Below are positions 18,301 through 27,584 of a DNA stretch of 44,537 nt, piece after piece. The first letter of the stretch is position 1. The number at the start of each line of letters is the position of its first letter. The notes under the pieces were generated by a model. The model saw only the letters and a list, made by a program, of their open reading frames with translations, had not been told where the DNA came from and did not search any database. Source of the stretch: Streptococcus sp. 68 (GTDB taxonomy: Bacteria; Bacillota; Bacilli; Lactobacillales; Streptococcaceae); the NCBI RefSeq assembly GCF_013277415.1, contig NZ_VMMX01000013.1, positions 1 through 44,537 of the forward strand, given 5' to 3'. A program made the position numbers and the translations under genes.

Positions 18301-18498
18301 GATATAGACCTTGTCCGCAATCTCCTTGTCCGTCATGATAGTTGCAGGGTTTGAATTAACCAAAACAACCTCATAACCTTCCTCTTTCAAAGACAAGCAA
18401 GCCTGTGTCCCAGCGTAGTCAAACTCAGCAGCCTGACCAATAATAATCGGACCAGAACCAATCACCATAATTTTTTGAATATCAGTACGTTTAGGCAT
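15322..18498 (-). CDS. carB: Carbamoyl-phosphate synthase large subunit CarB
   Basis: This 1058-residue enzyme makes carbamoyl phosphate from bicarbonate, ATP and ammonia passed from CarA. It has two homologous ATP-grasp halves: 1-about 400, starting [21 protein letters not shown], and about 550-930, starting [20 protein letters not shown]. An oligomerisation region lies between them, and a C-terminal MGS-like allosteric domain (about 930-1058) is where pyrimidine effectors usually bind. The length is normal. The ATG has no recognisable Shine-Dalgarno sequence (GGGCTTTGTATCATAAACT precedes it), and a structured 311-base spacer separates it from carA. It is the last gene of the pyr operon. Confidence 0.97.
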   Translation of the reverse strand: MPKRTDIQKIMVIGSGPIIIGQAAEFDYAGTQACLSLKEEGYEVVLVNSNPATIMTDKEIADKVYIEPITLEFVTRILRKERPDALLPTLGGQTGLNMAMELSKNGILDELGVELLGTKLSAIDQAEDRDLFKQLMEELNQPIPESEIVNTVEEAVAFAATIGYPVIVRPAFTLGGTGGGMCANEEELREIAENGLKLSPVTQCLIERSIAGFKEIEYEVMRDSADNALVVCNMENFDPVGIHTGDSIVFAPAQTMSDYENQMLRDASLSIIRALKIEGGCNVQLALDPHSFKYYVIEVNPRVSRSSALASKATGYPIAKLAAKIAVGLTLDEVINPVTGSTYAMFEPALDYVVAKIPRFPFDKFEKGERRLGTQMKATGEVMAIGRNIEESLLKACRSLEIGVHHNEMPELASVSDDALIEKVVKAQDDRLFYVSEAIRRGYTPEEIAELTKIDIFYLDKLLHIFEIEQELGAHPQNLEVLKTAKLNGFSDRKIAELWKTTADQVRQLRLENKIVPVYKMVDTCAAEFDSETPYFYSTYGWENESIKSDKESVLVLGSGPIRIGQGVEFDYATVHSVKAIQAAGYEAIIMNSNPETVSTDFSVSDKLYFEPLTFEDVMNVIDLEQPKGVIVQFGGQTAINLAEPLAKAGVTILGTQVSDLDRAEDRDLFEQALKDLDIPQPPGQTATNEEEAVFAARKIGFPVLVRPSYVLGGRAMEIVENEEDLRSYMRTAVKASPDHPVLVDSYIVGQECEVDAISDGENVLIPGIMEHIERAGVHSGDSMAVYPPQTLSQKVQETIADYTKRLAIGLNCLGMMNIQFVIKDEKVYVIEVNPRASRTVPFLSKITNIPMAQVATKLILGQNLEELGYQDGLYPESTRVHIKAPVFSFTKLAKVDSLLGPEMKSTGEVMGSDATLEKALYKAFEASYLHLPTFGNVVFTIADDAKEEALDLAHRFQNIGYGILATEGTAAFFASHGLQAQPVGKIGDDDKDIPSFVRKGRIQAIINTVGTKRTADEDGEQIRRSAIEHGVPLFTALDTANAMLKVLESRSFVTEAI

Positions 18499-18809
18499 AG
18501 TTTATGATACAAAGCCCGTAAAGAACACAGTGAAAATAGGAAACTCGGTGCAGACGCCTTCAGCGTCAAGACGATGTTTATCTTTTTCACACGGTTCTTA
18601 GGGCGTGTTCACTTCCGCGAACAATGTATCTTCTCCTTTCTATTCGTCGCCTCTCAGGGCGACATTAAATAAGATACAAAGGACGAATAGAAAGCGATTG
18701 AATTTTAGGAAACCCAGGAAGGATTGACAATCCAAGTTGGTTTCTCTAAATTCCGAGCTTTCCGTCCGTGTTCAGTTACATAAATTCTCCGACGAGCTTT
18801 TACTCGTTC
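18499..18809 (-). other. Hairpin-rich 311-bp spacer between carA and carB
   Basis: No convincing gene is present. The spacer holds nested inverted repeats: a 13-base perfect pair (CTTTCTATTCGTC at 18636-18648 with GACGAATAGAAAG at 18682-18694) enclosing GTCGCC-GGCGAC (18646-18663); GACGCCTTCAGCGTC (18553-18567) flanked by imperfect arms at about 18515-18537 and 18584-18605; GTTCACTTCCGCGAAC at about 18607-18622; GAAACC-GGTTTC (18709-18744); and ACGAGC-type arms at 18792-18807. On the mRNA an AGGAGAAGATACATTG motif looks like a ribosome site, but it leads only to an eight-codon frame. Confidence 0.7.
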
Positions 18810-19889
18810 TTAGTTTGATTGTTTAAAAGCTTCCATCATCTCGATAAACTCGTCAAATAGGTAGCTTGCGTCGTGTGGACCAGGGGCTGCATCTGGGTGG
18901 TATTGAACAGAGAAAGCAGGTTGGTATCTGTGACGCACACCTTCAACTGACTTATCATTGATTTCTTCGTGGGTGATAATCAAATGCTCTGGCAAATCCT
19001 CACGGCTAACTGCATAACCATGGTTTTGACTTGTAAAATCCACACGTCCTGTAGCAATTTCACGTACCGCATGGTTGAATCCACGGTGTCCAAATTTCAT
19101 CTTATAGGTCTTAGCACCATTTGCCATTGCAAAGAGTTGATGCCCCATACAAATACCAAAGATTGGAATTTTTCCTTGCACACCGCGAATCATATCGAGT
19201 GCCTGTGGAACATCTTCTGGGTTACCTGGACCATTTGACAACATAACTCCGTCAGGATTGAGATGGAGAATTTCTTCAGCCGTTGTCGAATAAGGAACAA
19301 CGGTCACATTACAGTTGCGTTTAGAAAGTTCACGTAGGATTGAGTGCTTGAGACCAAAGTCCACTAACACCACGCTCAAACCAACTCCTGGAGCTGGATA
19401 GGAAGTTTTAGTAGAAACCTGCTTGATATTATCTGTCGGCAAGACTGTCGCTTGGAGCTGGTCCGTCACATGGTCCATGCTGTCCCCAACATGGGTCAAG
19501 GTTGCACGCATAGTACCATGCTTACGGATAATCTTGGTAAGGGCACGCGTATCAATTCCTGAAATACCTGGAATTTTCTTGGCTTTCAAAAATTCATCCA
19601 AGGTCATTTGGTTGCGCCAATTACTTGCTCTACGTGCTTCTTCAAAAACAACGACTCCCTTACAAGTTGGAATAATGGATTCGTAATCATCACGGTTGAT
19701 TCCATAATTTCCTACCAAAGGATAAGTAAAGGTCAAGATTTGTCCATTATAAGACTGGTCTGTAATGGATTCTTGGTAGCCGGTCATCCCTGTATTAAAG
19801 ACGATTTCGCCTGTAACATCAATATCTGCTCCGAAGGCCTTGCCTTCAAAAACTGTGCCATCTTCTAATACTAGAAGTCTTTTTATCAT
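18810..19889 (-). CDS. carA: Carbamoyl-phosphate synthase small subunit CarA
   Basis: This 359-residue glutaminase subunit releases ammonia from glutamine for CarB. The N-terminal CPSase small-chain domain starts [20 protein letters not shown]. The class I amidotransferase domain in the C-terminal half contains the catalytic Cys in [10 protein letters not shown] and the His/Glu partner region [20 protein letters not shown] ribosome site precedes the start. A short hairpin (GACGC-GCGTC, 19906-19921) lies in the 49-base gap to pyrB. Confidence 0.97.
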   Translation of the reverse strand: MIKRLLVLEDGTVFEGKAFGADIDVTGEIVFNTGMTGYQESITDQSYNGQILTFTYPLVGNYGINRDDYESIIPTCKGVVVFEEARRASNWRNQMTLDEFLKAKKIPGISGIDTRALTKIIRKHGTMRATLTHVGDSMDHVTDQLQATVLPTDNIKQVSTKTSYPAPGVGLSVVLVDFGLKHSILRELSKRNCNVTVVPYSTTAEEILHLNPDGVMLSNGPGNPEDVPQALDMIRGVQGKIPIFGICMGHQLFAMANGAKTYKMKFGHRGFNHAVREIATGRVDFTSQNHGYAVSREDLPEHLIITHEEINDKSVEGVRHRYQPAFSVQYHPDAAPGPHDASYLFDEFIEMMEAFKQSN

Positions 19890-19938
19890 ATTTTCACCTC
19901 TCGTGGACGCTCACTGGCGTCTTTTAACGTCTTGTGTT

Positions 19939-20862
19939 TTAGTTGGCGTTCCTACTCGCCAGTACGGATTCTAAGATTGCCATTCGAACAAAGACACCAT
20001 TGGTCATTTGTTGGACAATCCGTGATTTTGGTGCTTCAACCAAGTGATCTGCGATTTCCACATCGCGATTGACTGGAGCTGGATGCATAAGGATTGCTGT
20101 TTCTTTCAAACGGTCATAACGTTCTTGAGTCAAGCCATGTTGGGCATGGTAATCTTCTTTTGAAAAGACAGCTCCACTATCATGACGTTCATGTTGCACA
20201 CGGAGAAACATCATGACATCCACCTGATCAATGATTTCATCAATGGTTACAAACTGTCCATAGTCTGCAAACTCTTGACTTCTCCATTCCTCAGGTCCAG
20301 CAAAATAAAGTTCTGCACCTAAGCGTTTCAAAATCTGCATATTAGATTTGGCAACGCGTGAGTGATCCAAGTCACCTGCAATCGCAACCTTGAGACCCTC
20401 AAAATGACCAAATTCCTCATAAATAGTCATCAAATCCAGCAAGCTTTGGCTAGGATGTTGTCCCGAACCATCTCCACCATTGATGATGGAAGTCGTAATC
20501 GTGGGACTAGCAATTAACTCTCTGTAGTAATCAACCTCTGGGTGGCGAATCACACAAACGTCAACTCCTAAAGCAGACAGAGTCAAGATAGTATCATAAA
20601 GTGTCTCACCCTTATTAACCGAACTAGTTTTCACATCAAAGTCAAGTCGTTCCAGCCCCAGTTTAATCTCTGCCACTTCAAAGGACTTATGCGTCCGTGT
20701 AGAATCCTCAAAGAAAAGATTGGAAACAATCGGATGGTCTTCATAGGGAAGCTGAGCTCCGTTTTTAATCTCAATTCCTCGCTTGATCAATTTCATCACT
20801 TGATCGACAGTGAGGTCTTCCATGGACACCACATGGTTCAATGCTTGTTGGTTTTCTGACAT
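19939..20862 (-). CDS. pyrB: Aspartate carbamoyltransferase catalytic subunit PyrB
   Basis: This 307-residue enzyme condenses carbamoyl phosphate and aspartate, the committed step of pyrimidine synthesis. The carbamoyl-phosphate loop [11 protein letters not shown] is at about 52-62, and HPSQSLLD lies mid-protein. The length fits unregulated Gram-positive catalytic chains, and no pyrI is present. AAAGGAG precedes the start, and pyrR ends 18 bases upstream. Confidence 0.97.
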   Translation of the reverse strand: MSENQQALNHVVSMEDLTVDQVMKLIKRGIEIKNGAQLPYEDHPIVSNLFFEDSTRTHKSFEVAEIKLGLERLDFDVKTSSVNKGETLYDTILTLSALGVDVCVIRHPEVDYYRELIASPTITTSIINGGDGSGQHPSQSLLDLMTIYEEFGHFEGLKVAIAGDLDHSRVAKSNMQILKRLGAELYFAGPEEWRSQEFADYGQFVTIDEIIDQVDVMMFLRVQHERHDSGAVFSKEDYHAQHGLTQERYDRLKETAILMHPAPVNRDVEIADHLVEAPKSRIVQQMTNGVFVRMAILESVLASRNAN

Positions 20863-20880
20863 GGCTACTCCTTTAGCTTT

Positions 20881-21540
<660 letters not shown>

Positions 21541-21560
21541 GGAATATTTAGTTATCAATT

Positions 21561-21589
21561 ACTATAGCACAAAGCGAGCGTAAAATCAA
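21561..21589 (-). promoter_or_regulatory. pyr operon promoter
   Basis: The minus strand reads TTGATT (21584-21589), a 17-base spacer, then TATAGT (21561-21566). It lies upstream of the PyrR attenuator. Confidence 0.75.
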
Positions 21590-21612
21590 GCAAAAACTTT
21601 TGAAACCCCATC

Positions 21613-22242
21613 TTATAAATTGCTAAAATCATATAACTGTGGGTACTGGTCACACTCTGGATTTTTAGGATGGCAAATGGCTCTTCCAAAATAAATCATG
21701 GCCTGATGGGCTGCTAACCACTGCTCAGGTGGTAAGATATCCATGACCCGCTTTTCCACCTCAAGAGGTGTCGCTGATTTTTTGACAATATCGTGGTGCT
21801 TACAGATACGCTCCACATGAGTATCCACTGCAAAGGCTGGAATCCCAAATCCCACACTCATGACAACATTGGCTGTCTTTCGACCAACACCTGCCAAACT
21901 CTCTAATTCCTCTCGTGTTTGAGGGACTTGACCATCAAAATCGTCTAGTAACTGTTGGGCACATTTTTTTAGGAATTTAGCCTTATTTCGATACAGTCCC
22001 AGGCGAGAAATGTGTGAGGCAATCTCACTCTCAGTCGCCACAGACATGGCTTGTGGCGTTGGAAAGGCAGCAAAGAGACCTGGTGTGGCCTTATTTACCG
22101 CTGCATCCGTTGTCTGAGCTGACAACATGACCGCAACCAAGAGTTCAAAATGATTGGTGAAATCAAGACTGGGCTTGGCATCTGGAAAAAGAGCAATGAT
22201 TTCTTCTAGCACTTTTCGTGCTCGTTTTTTTGACAAGACCAT
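21613..22242 (-). CDS. nth: Endonuclease III-like DNA glycosylase/AP lyase, iron-sulfur site incomplete
   Basis: This 209-residue base-excision repair enzyme removes oxidised pyrimidines and nicks abasic sites. The helix-hairpin-helix LAGVGRKTANVV carries the catalytic Lys122, and Asp140 sits in FAVDTHVERI. In Escherichia coli the C terminus binds a [4Fe-4S] cluster through C-x6-C-x2-C-x5-C. Here only Cys190 and Cys197 remain: the other two positions are Tyr200 and Phe206, so the cluster is probably absent. The start overlaps the stop region of the YceD-family gene by one base. Confidence 0.93.
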   Translation of the reverse strand: MVLSKKRARKVLEEIIALFPDAKPSLDFTNHFELLVAVMLSAQTTDAAVNKATPGLFAAFPTPQAMSVATESEIASHISRLGLYRNKAKFLKKCAQQLLDDFDGQVPQTREELESLAGVGRKTANVVMSVGFGIPAFAVDTHVERICKHHDIVKKSATPLEVEKRVMDILPPEQWLAAHQAMIYFGRAICHPKNPECDQYPQLYDFSNL

Positions 22243-22784
22243 TATTCGTCTCCATCAAATAGTCCTTGTAAGCCAGCAAAAGGACTGTTTTCTTCTTTCT
22301 TAACTGCTTGTTGAGCTTGGTATTCTTCCTCAGTCATGATTTGCCAGTCATTTCCTGACACAAATCCTTGACCAGCCTCTTCTTCAGCCGTCAAAACCTT
22401 GATAGGAATGTTCAGCAGGATATTGTCTGATACGCTCTCAGCAAGGTCAAGTTCTCCATTTTCGATAGGCAGGACCAAATCATCGTCTAAAACTTCTTGA
22501 TCTAGCTGGTTGGTTGCTCCTTCCATGAAAACTTCCGTTACTGGATAAGATTCAACTAACTCAACTGGCTCCATACTGCGACTTGAAGTAAGAACAATGG
22601 TATAAGATAGTTGATAATCTAAGAAATACATACGATCTTCGTACTGTACTTTCCCAACTGCAAGGATATCTTTTACATCTAAAATTTCTTGATTGCGTGC
22701 ACGCAGGTCTGCGGCTAGGTCTAACGTTTGTTCAAAATGCAAGCCTTCAGACTGCTTACGAATTTCTTGAATATTTAATTTCAT
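22242..22784 (-). CDS. YceD family (DUF177) protein
   Basis: This 180-residue acidic protein has the DUF177/YceD pattern. An N-terminal region (RARNQEILDVKDILAVGKVQYEDRMYFLDYQLSYTIVLTSSRSMEPV) is followed by an acidic ENGELDLAESVSDNILLNIP motif. Members often sit before rpmF and are linked to ribosomal RNA or large-subunit biology. Here the partner is nth instead. The conserved Cys pairs of some homologues are absent. A GGAGGAAGT site precedes the start. Confidence 0.85.
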   Translation of the reverse strand: MKLNIQEIRKQSEGLHFEQTLDLAADLRARNQEILDVKDILAVGKVQYEDRMYFLDYQLSYTIVLTSSRSMEPVELVESYPVTEVFMEGATNQLDQEVLDDDLVLPIENGELDLAESVSDNILLNIPIKVLTAEEEAGQGFVSGNDWQIMTEEEYQAQQAVKKEENSPFAGLQGLFDGDE

Positions 22785-22813
22785 ACTTCCTCCATAAAGA
22801 TTTACTCTCTTGA

Positions 22814-22822
22814 TTATACCAT
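22814..22822 (-). promoter_or_regulatory. Extended -10 promoter for the YceD-nth pair
   Basis: Minus-strand TGGTATAAT puts the hexamer at 22814-22819, 29 bases before the YceD-family start codon. Confidence 0.5.
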
Positions 22823-22936
22823 GAAAAGCCTACAAATCAGCATACCAAACTTTGTAATTAACATTCGAATTTTTAACATGTTTACTATGATATTTTTTTT
22901 ATTGCTATACTACATCAGAGCAAGGAGAATGCTCAC

Positions 22937-23249
22937 ATGGAAGACAAAGAACTCGGTACTAATGCAACCCAACTCCTATCCGAGTTAAATAAATAAAAGC
23001 TACCAAAACTGTAAACAGGGTAGGGCAGATGATATTCGACTACAAGAGCTACTAAATACTACTCTGCAAGAGCTCAAAAAAGCGGAAAAGTTGAACAACA
23101 GTATCTTAATAGACCTTGAGAAATTTTACCAACCTACCAGTCTTCTGATAGGTCTCGGTAGCCTAAAACTCAACGACCAAGCACGTATCTCTTGGCACAA
23201 CTATGATAAATTCCATTACGATCATGTCAAACACGTACTAAGTCTTTAG
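22937..23249 (+). pseudogene. Bacteriocin-immunity-like gene broken by a 4-bp duplication
   Basis: ATG 22937, after a CAAGGAGA ribosome site, opens MEDKELGTNATQLLSELNK and then meets TAA at 22994. The sequence reads TTAAATAAATAAAAGC. Removing one TAAA unit joins the frame to a continuous 84-codon stretch starting SYQNCKQGRADDIRLQELL and ending HDHVKHVLSL at TAG 23247-23249. The restored product is about 103 residues, all-helical and charged, and resembles enterocin A-type immunity proteins of streptococci. The family call is by composition and pattern. An extended -10 (TGCTATACT, hexamer 22906-22911) lies upstream. Confidence 0.7.
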
Positions 23250-23293
23250 GTACCTGTTTTTGGATTTTAGAGCATAGAATTTCTAGTTTTCTG

Positions 23294-23322
23294 TTGACAA
23301 AATTTCCTGAAAGGTATAGTAT
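23294..23322 (+). promoter_or_regulatory. Promoter of the ABC-F gene leader
   Basis: TTGACA (23294-23299), a 17-base spacer and TAGTAT (23317-23322) form a strong housekeeping-type promoter. It begins a leader of about 210 bases before the ABC-F start. Confidence 0.75.
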
Positions 23323-23338
23323 AAAGATACTAATACTC

Positions 23339-23504
23339 GGAGGTAAGGGAGACATGAACAACTAAGTCTATCAAATAAAGAACCTTTATTTAGTAGATCT
23401 TGTTTTTGTCTCTTTTTGTGTGCTCTTTTATGCTCTTTTCTGGCATTTTAATAGAGTTTTTTTGACAGTGACTTTGGGCTCTACTAGGTAAAGTAGAGCT
23501 TTTT
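23339..23504 (+). promoter_or_regulatory. Leader with three-codon mini-ORF and attenuator before the ABC-F gene
   Basis: A strong GGAGG site (23339-23343) precedes ATG-AAC-AAC-TAA (23354-23365). Next comes a perfect 8-base hairpin AAATAAAG-AAC-CTTTATTT (about 23373-23391), then a T-rich stretch. An intrinsic terminator, GCTCTACT-AGTAGAGC plus TTTTT (23478-23504), ends 36 bases before the gene. A terminator between promoter and gene means the gene is read only on read-through, as in ribosome-mediated attenuation of antibiotic-resistance ABC-F genes. Confidence 0.75.
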
Positions 23505-23540
23505 GTTATGCACTATCGACATTCTAGAAAGGGCAACAAT

Positions 23541-25067
23541 ATGATAAAAATCAATCATCTAACCATCACTCAAAACAAAGATCTACGAGATCTTGTATCT
23601 GACCTAACCATGACCATCCAAGACGGGGAAAAGGTCGCTATTATTGGCGAAGAAGGAAATGGCAAATCCACCTTACTTAAAATTTTAATGGGGGAAACTT
23701 TGCCTGATTTCACTATCAGGGGAGACATTCAATCTGACTATCAGTCACTGGCCTATATTCCTCAAAAACTTCCCGAGGACCTGAAAAAGAAAACTCTACA
23801 CGACTATTTCTTTTTAGATTCTATTGATTTAGACTACAGTATCCTCTATCGTTTGGCTGAGGAATTGCATTTTGATAGCAATCGATTCGCTAGCGACCAA
23901 AAGATTGGCAGTCTATCAGGGGGCGAAGCTTTGAAAATTCAGCTCATCCATGAGTTAGCTAACCCCTTTGAGATTCTATTTTTAGATGAACCTTCAAATG
24001 ACTTGGATCTTGAGACGGTTGATTGGCTAAAAAATCAGATTCGAAAGATTCGGCAAACTGTTATTTTCATCTCCCATGATGAGGACTTTCTGTCTCAAAC
24101 GGCCGACACTATTGTCCACTTGCGACTGGTCAAGCACCGAAAAGAAGTCGAAACGCTAGTAGAGCATTTAGACTATGATTGCTATAGTGAGCAGAGAAAG
24201 GCTAATTTTGCCAGACAAAGCCAGCAAGCAGCCAACGACCAAAGAGCCTACGATAAAACCATGGAAAAACATCGGCGAGTCAAGCAAAATGTAGAAACTG
24301 CCCTTCGAGCTACCAAAGACAGTACTGCCGGTCGCTTATTAGCTAAAAAGATGAAAAATGTTCTCTCTCAAGAAAAACGTATTGAAAAGGCAGCTCAGTC
24401 CATGACCCAAAAACCACTTGAAGAGGAAGAAATCAGACTTTTCTTCTCAGATATACAGCCATTACCGGTTTCTAAAGTCTTAATCCAACTGGAAAAAGAA
24501 AATTTGTACATTGACGACCGAGTTTTGGCTCAAGAACTACAATTAACTGTCCGTGGTCAAGAAAAAATTGGTATCATCGGCCCAAATGGTATTGGAAAAT
24601 CAACTCTGTTAGTCAAATTACAACAACTTCTGAATGATAAAAGAGAGATTTCGCTTGGTTTTATGCCACAAGATTACCACAAGAAACTGCAATTGGATTT
24701 ATCCCCAATAGCCTATCTCAGCAAAACTGGGGAAAAAGAGGAATTGCAGAAAATCCAATCTCACTTAGCTAGTCTCAATTTCAGTTACCCAGAAATGCAG
24801 CATCAAATTCGCTCCTTATCTGGCGGGCAACAGGGTAAACTCCTGCTTTTGGATTTAGTCTTGCGCAAACCAAACTTTCTCCTGCTGGATGAACCTACAC
24901 GAAACTTTTCTCCCACTTCTCAACCCCAAATCAGAAAACTCTTTGCCACCTATCCTGGTGGTCTCATCGCTGTTTCGCATGACCGCCGTTTCTTAAAAGA
25001 GGTCTGTTCAATCATCTATCGCTTGACAGAACACGGTTTGGAGATAGTTAATTTAGAAGATTTATAA
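23541..25067 (+). CDS. ABC-F ATPase, probable ribosome-protection type
   Basis: This 508-residue protein has two ATP-binding cassettes and no membrane domain. Cassette 1 has GEEGNGKST, LSGGE and FLDEPSNDLD. A charged inter-domain linker (about 190-300, rich in Lys/Arg/Gln) would reach into the ribosomal E or P site. Cassette 2 has GPNGIGKST, LSGGQ and LLLDEPTRNFSPTS. The last motif departs from the usual NHLD and is reminiscent of Lsa/Vga-type antibiotic-resistance ABC-F proteins. I start at ATG 23541 (MIKINHLTITQ) after AGAAAGGGC, because an upstream ATG at 23508 overlaps the attenuator end. Drug specificity cannot be read from sequence. Confidence 0.88.
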   Translation: MIKINHLTITQNKDLRDLVSDLTMTIQDGEKVAIIGEEGNGKSTLLKILMGETLPDFTIRGDIQSDYQSLAYIPQKLPEDLKKKTLHDYFFLDSIDLDYSILYRLAEELHFDSNRFASDQKIGSLSGGEALKIQLIHELANPFEILFLDEPSNDLDLETVDWLKNQIRKIRQTVIFISHDEDFLSQTADTIVHLRLVKHRKEVETLVEHLDYDCYSEQRKANFARQSQQAANDQRAYDKTMEKHRRVKQNVETALRATKDSTAGRLLAKKMKNVLSQEKRIEKAAQSMTQKPLEEEEIRLFFSDIQPLPVSKVLIQLEKENLYIDDRVLAQELQLTVRGQEKIGIIGPNGIGKSTLLVKLQQLLNDKREISLGFMPQDYHKKLQLDLSPIAYLSKTGEKEELQKIQSHLASLNFSYPEMQHQIRSLSGGQQGKLLLLDLVLRKPNFLLLDEPTRNFSPTSQPQIRKLFATYPGGLIAVSHDRRFLKEVCSIIYRLTEHGLEIVNLEDL

Positions 25068-25083
25068 ATTTGCAACATAGTAA

Positions 25084-25112
25084 AAATCCAGAGATGACCT
25101 CTGGATTCTTTT
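25084..25112. terminator. Bidirectional terminator between the ABC-F gene and htpX
   Basis: AATCCAGAG and CTCTGGATT form a 9-base stem with a 5-base loop, with A-rich sequence before and T-rich sequence after. It serves both convergent genes. Confidence 0.8.
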
Positions 25113-26020
25113 TACATATGTTTTAAACGTTCAATCCGTTCTGAAATAGGTGGGTGGGTATAAAAGAGTTTTTGGAACCCTCCCCCTTTCTTAGGATCAT
25201 TGATATAAAGTGCACTGCTGGCATCATCGACAGGACGACTCATGGGTTTACTATTATCCAACTTACGTAGAGCATTGATCATCCCTTGAGGATTACGAGT
25301 CAACTCGACACTGGAAGCATCAGCTAGGAATTCCCTCTGACGAGAAATAGCTAGTTGCACCAAGGTTGCAGCGAGAGGAGCCAGTACAATAGCTAGTAGA
25401 GAAACCACGAGCATAATGATTTCTAAGCCATTTCCTTCTCGGTCATCGTCACTTCGTCTACGGCCTGCTCCACCCCACCACATCATACGACCTGCCATAC
25501 TAGAAAGCAAGGTGATAGCACTAGCAAGGGCGACAGCAATAGTCGAAATACGGATATCGTAATTACGAATATGACTGACTTCATGTCCCATAACAGCTTC
25601 TAGTTCCTCACGATTCATGATAGCTAGGAGACCTGAAGTCGCAGCAACAGCAGCATTTTGAGGGTTAGAACCTGTCGCAAAGGCATTTAAGGCTGGATCA
25701 TCAATGATGAAAACACGGGGCATAGGAATCTGAGCCACCATAGCCATATCTTCTACTACATGGTAGAGGTCTGGTGCCGTTTGTTCATCCACCTCACTCG
25801 CTCCATTCATGGACATGACAATCTCTGTCGATTGAAAAATCATGGACAAGGCATAGATAAAGCCGATAATCAGTGCGATAACCAAACCACCAAGCCCAGA
25901 TCGCATAAAAAGGTAACCAACCGCATAGCCAACAAGAGCTAAGAGTAGGAAAAACACCAGCAACAAAATCCACGTTTTTCGTTTATTGCTTGCAATTTGA
26001 TCAAACAACATCTTAGTCAC
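25112..26020 (-). CDS. htpX: Membrane zinc metalloprotease HtpX
   Basis: This 302-residue M48 protease degrades misfolded membrane proteins. Two N-terminal TM segments (about 16-38 and 44-64) are followed by the zinc site GHEVSH (His146, Glu147, His150), two further hydrophobic stretches and the third-ligand region [13 protein letters not shown]. It overlaps lemA by 8 bases. The lemA-htpX pair is conserved in streptococci. Confidence 0.95.
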   Translation of the reverse strand: MTKMLFDQIASNKRKTWILLLVFFLLLALVGYAVGYLFMRSGLGGLVIALIIGFIYALSMIFQSTEIVMSMNGASEVDEQTAPDLYHVVEDMAMVAQIPMPRVFIIDDPALNAFATGSNPQNAAVAATSGLLAIMNREELEAVMGHEVSHIRNYDIRISTIAVALASAITLLSSMAGRMMWWGGAGRRRSDDDREGNGLEIIMLVVSLLAIVLAPLAATLVQLAISRQREFLADASSVELTRNPQGMINALRKLDNSKPMSRPVDDASSALYINDPKKGGGFQKLFYTHPPISERIERLKHM

Positions 26021-26573
26021 CTAAACCGCTAAAATCAACCTTAGGAACTGCCTTTTCCTCTTCTGGAGTTTGAAGGAAATCTGCTGCTTTAAATCCAAAC
26101 ATTCCAGCGATAATATTGCTTGGGAAAGTTTCTAATTTTACATTGTAGTTGCTGACAACACTGTTGTAGAGTTGTCGAGAGTAAGAAATTTTATTTTCTG
26201 TGTTTGTCAACTCCTCTTGCAATTTAACAAAGTTTGCACTAGCTTTCAAATCTGGATAGCTTTCTGCAACTGCAAAAATACCTGAAACCTGACGAGTGAG
26301 GGCATCACTAGCTTTCATAGCTTCTGCTGGTGAAGTCGCTGCCGCCACTTGGTTACGAAGTTCTGCCACCTTTTCAAGGGTAGAACCTTCATATTTAGCA
26401 TAACCTTTTACAGTTTCAATCAAGTTTGGCAAGAGGTCATTTCGACGTTTCAACTGAACATCAATCTGACTCCAAGCCTCCTTGGTTTGCATACGATTTT
26501 TAACCAAACCGTTATAGCTAACAATCACAAAAATAACAACAAGAGCCAAAACTCCAAGAATAATCCAAGTCAT
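26013..26573 (-). CDS. lemA: LemA family protein
   Basis: This 186-residue protein has an N-terminal TM helix ([23 protein letters not shown]) and a long helical LemA domain: [27 protein letters not shown], then [26 protein letters not shown]. Its biochemical role is unknown. Its position before htpX suggests a shared membrane-stress function. An AAGGAC site precedes ATG 26573. Confidence 0.92.
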   Translation of the reverse strand: MTWIILGVLALVVIFVIVSYNGLVKNRMQTKEAWSQIDVQLKRRNDLLPNLIETVKGYAKYEGSTLEKVAELRNQVAAATSPAEAMKASDALTRQVSGIFAVAESYPDLKASANFVKLQEELTNTENKISYSRQLYNSVVSNYNVKLETFPSNIIAGMFGFKAADFLQTPEEEKAVPKVDFSGLGD

Positions 26574-26666
26574 GATATAAGTCCTTTCTGCTTTTAGATT
26601 AGTACCAGTATATCAAATTTTTTATGATTGTGGTAAAATAAGATGATACTAAAGAAGGAAATAACT

Positions 26667-27380
26667 ATGAAACCAGAAACATTTTACAACTTGCTTGCCG
26701 AGCAAAATCTTCCACTTTCGGACCAGCAAAAACATCAATTTGAACGTTATTTTGAACTCTTGGTCGAGTGGAATGAAAAGATTAATTTAACAGCCATTAC
26801 GGACAAGGATGAAGTTTATCTCAAACATTTTTACGATTCGATTGCACCCATTCTTCAAGGTTTGATTCCTAATGAAACTATCAAACTTCTTGATATTGGA
26901 GCTGGGGCAGGATTTCCTAGTCTTCCCATGAAAATCCTCTATCCTCAGTTAGATGTGACCATCATTGATTCGCTCAATAAGCGTATCAACTTCCTCCAAC
27001 TTTTGGCTCAAGAACTGGATTTGGACGGTGTTCATTTCTACCATGGACGTGCCGAAGATTTTGCACAGGACAAAAACTTCCGTGCTCAATATGATTTTGT
27101 AACAGCTCGTGCGGTTGCCCGCATGCAGGTTTTATCTGAATTGACAATTCCTTACCTTAAAGTTGGCGGAAAACTATTGGCACTCAAGGCCAGCAATGCG
27201 CCTGAAGAATTATTAGAAGCTAAGAATGCCCTCAACCTCCTCTTCAGTAAAGTCGAAGACAATCTCAACTACGCCCTACCAAATGGAGATCCACGTTACA
27301 TCACAGTGGTGGAAAAGAAAAAAGAAACACCAAATAAATATCCACGTAAGGCTGGCATGCCCAATAAACGCCCGCTTTAA
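26667..27380 (+). CDS. rsmG: 16S rRNA (guanine-N7) methyltransferase RsmG (GidB)
   Basis: This 237-residue SAM-dependent enzyme methylates G527 of 16S rRNA. Loss of the enzyme gives low-level streptomycin resistance in many bacteria. The SAM motif [17 protein letters not shown] is intact, and the C terminus [15 protein letters not shown] is typical. ATG 26667 ([10 protein letters not shown]) follows AAGAAGGAAATAACT, so the longer reading from 26643 is rejected. Confidence 0.95.
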   Translation: MKPETFYNLLAEQNLPLSDQQKHQFERYFELLVEWNEKINLTAITDKDEVYLKHFYDSIAPILQGLIPNETIKLLDIGAGAGFPSLPMKILYPQLDVTIIDSLNKRINFLQLLAQELDLDGVHFYHGRAEDFAQDKNFRAQYDFVTARAVARMQVLSELTIPYLKVGGKLLALKASNAPEELLEAKNALNLLFSKVEDNLNYALPNGDPRYITVVEKKKETPNKYPRKAGMPNKRPL

Positions 27381-27399
27381 TCTTTTTAGTAAAAAAATA

Positions 27400-27428
27400 T
27401 TTACAAAGTTTGTAATTTTTGCTATACT
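27400..27428 (+). promoter_or_regulatory. uraA promoter
   Basis: TTTACA (27400-27405), a 17-base spacer and TATACT (27423-27428), directly upstream of the PyrR-type leader. Confidence 0.75.
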
Positions 27429-27450
27429 ATCACAAGCAAAGGTTTTTAAT

Positions 27451-27562
27451 GTCATCCCGTGAGGTGACGAAGACGCAGAAATATTTGAAACTCTTTAAAA
27501 TCTATATTTTAAAGAAGTCTTACTCTGAGGGCCTATTGCTGTAAAATAATGGGCTCTTTTTT
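27451..27562 (+). promoter_or_regulatory. PyrR-responsive attenuator of uraA
   Basis: The PyrR loop GTCATCCCGTGAGGTGAC is at 27451-27468. A perfect 8-base stem CTTTAAAA-TTTTAAAG (27493-27514) could be part of the antiterminator. An imperfect GAGGGCCTATT/AATGGGCTC terminator with six T (27527-27562) ends 22 bases before the start codon. This is the same design as the pyrR leader. Confidence 0.88.
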
Positions 27563-27584
27563 GATGCCCAAAAGTGAGGTTTAT

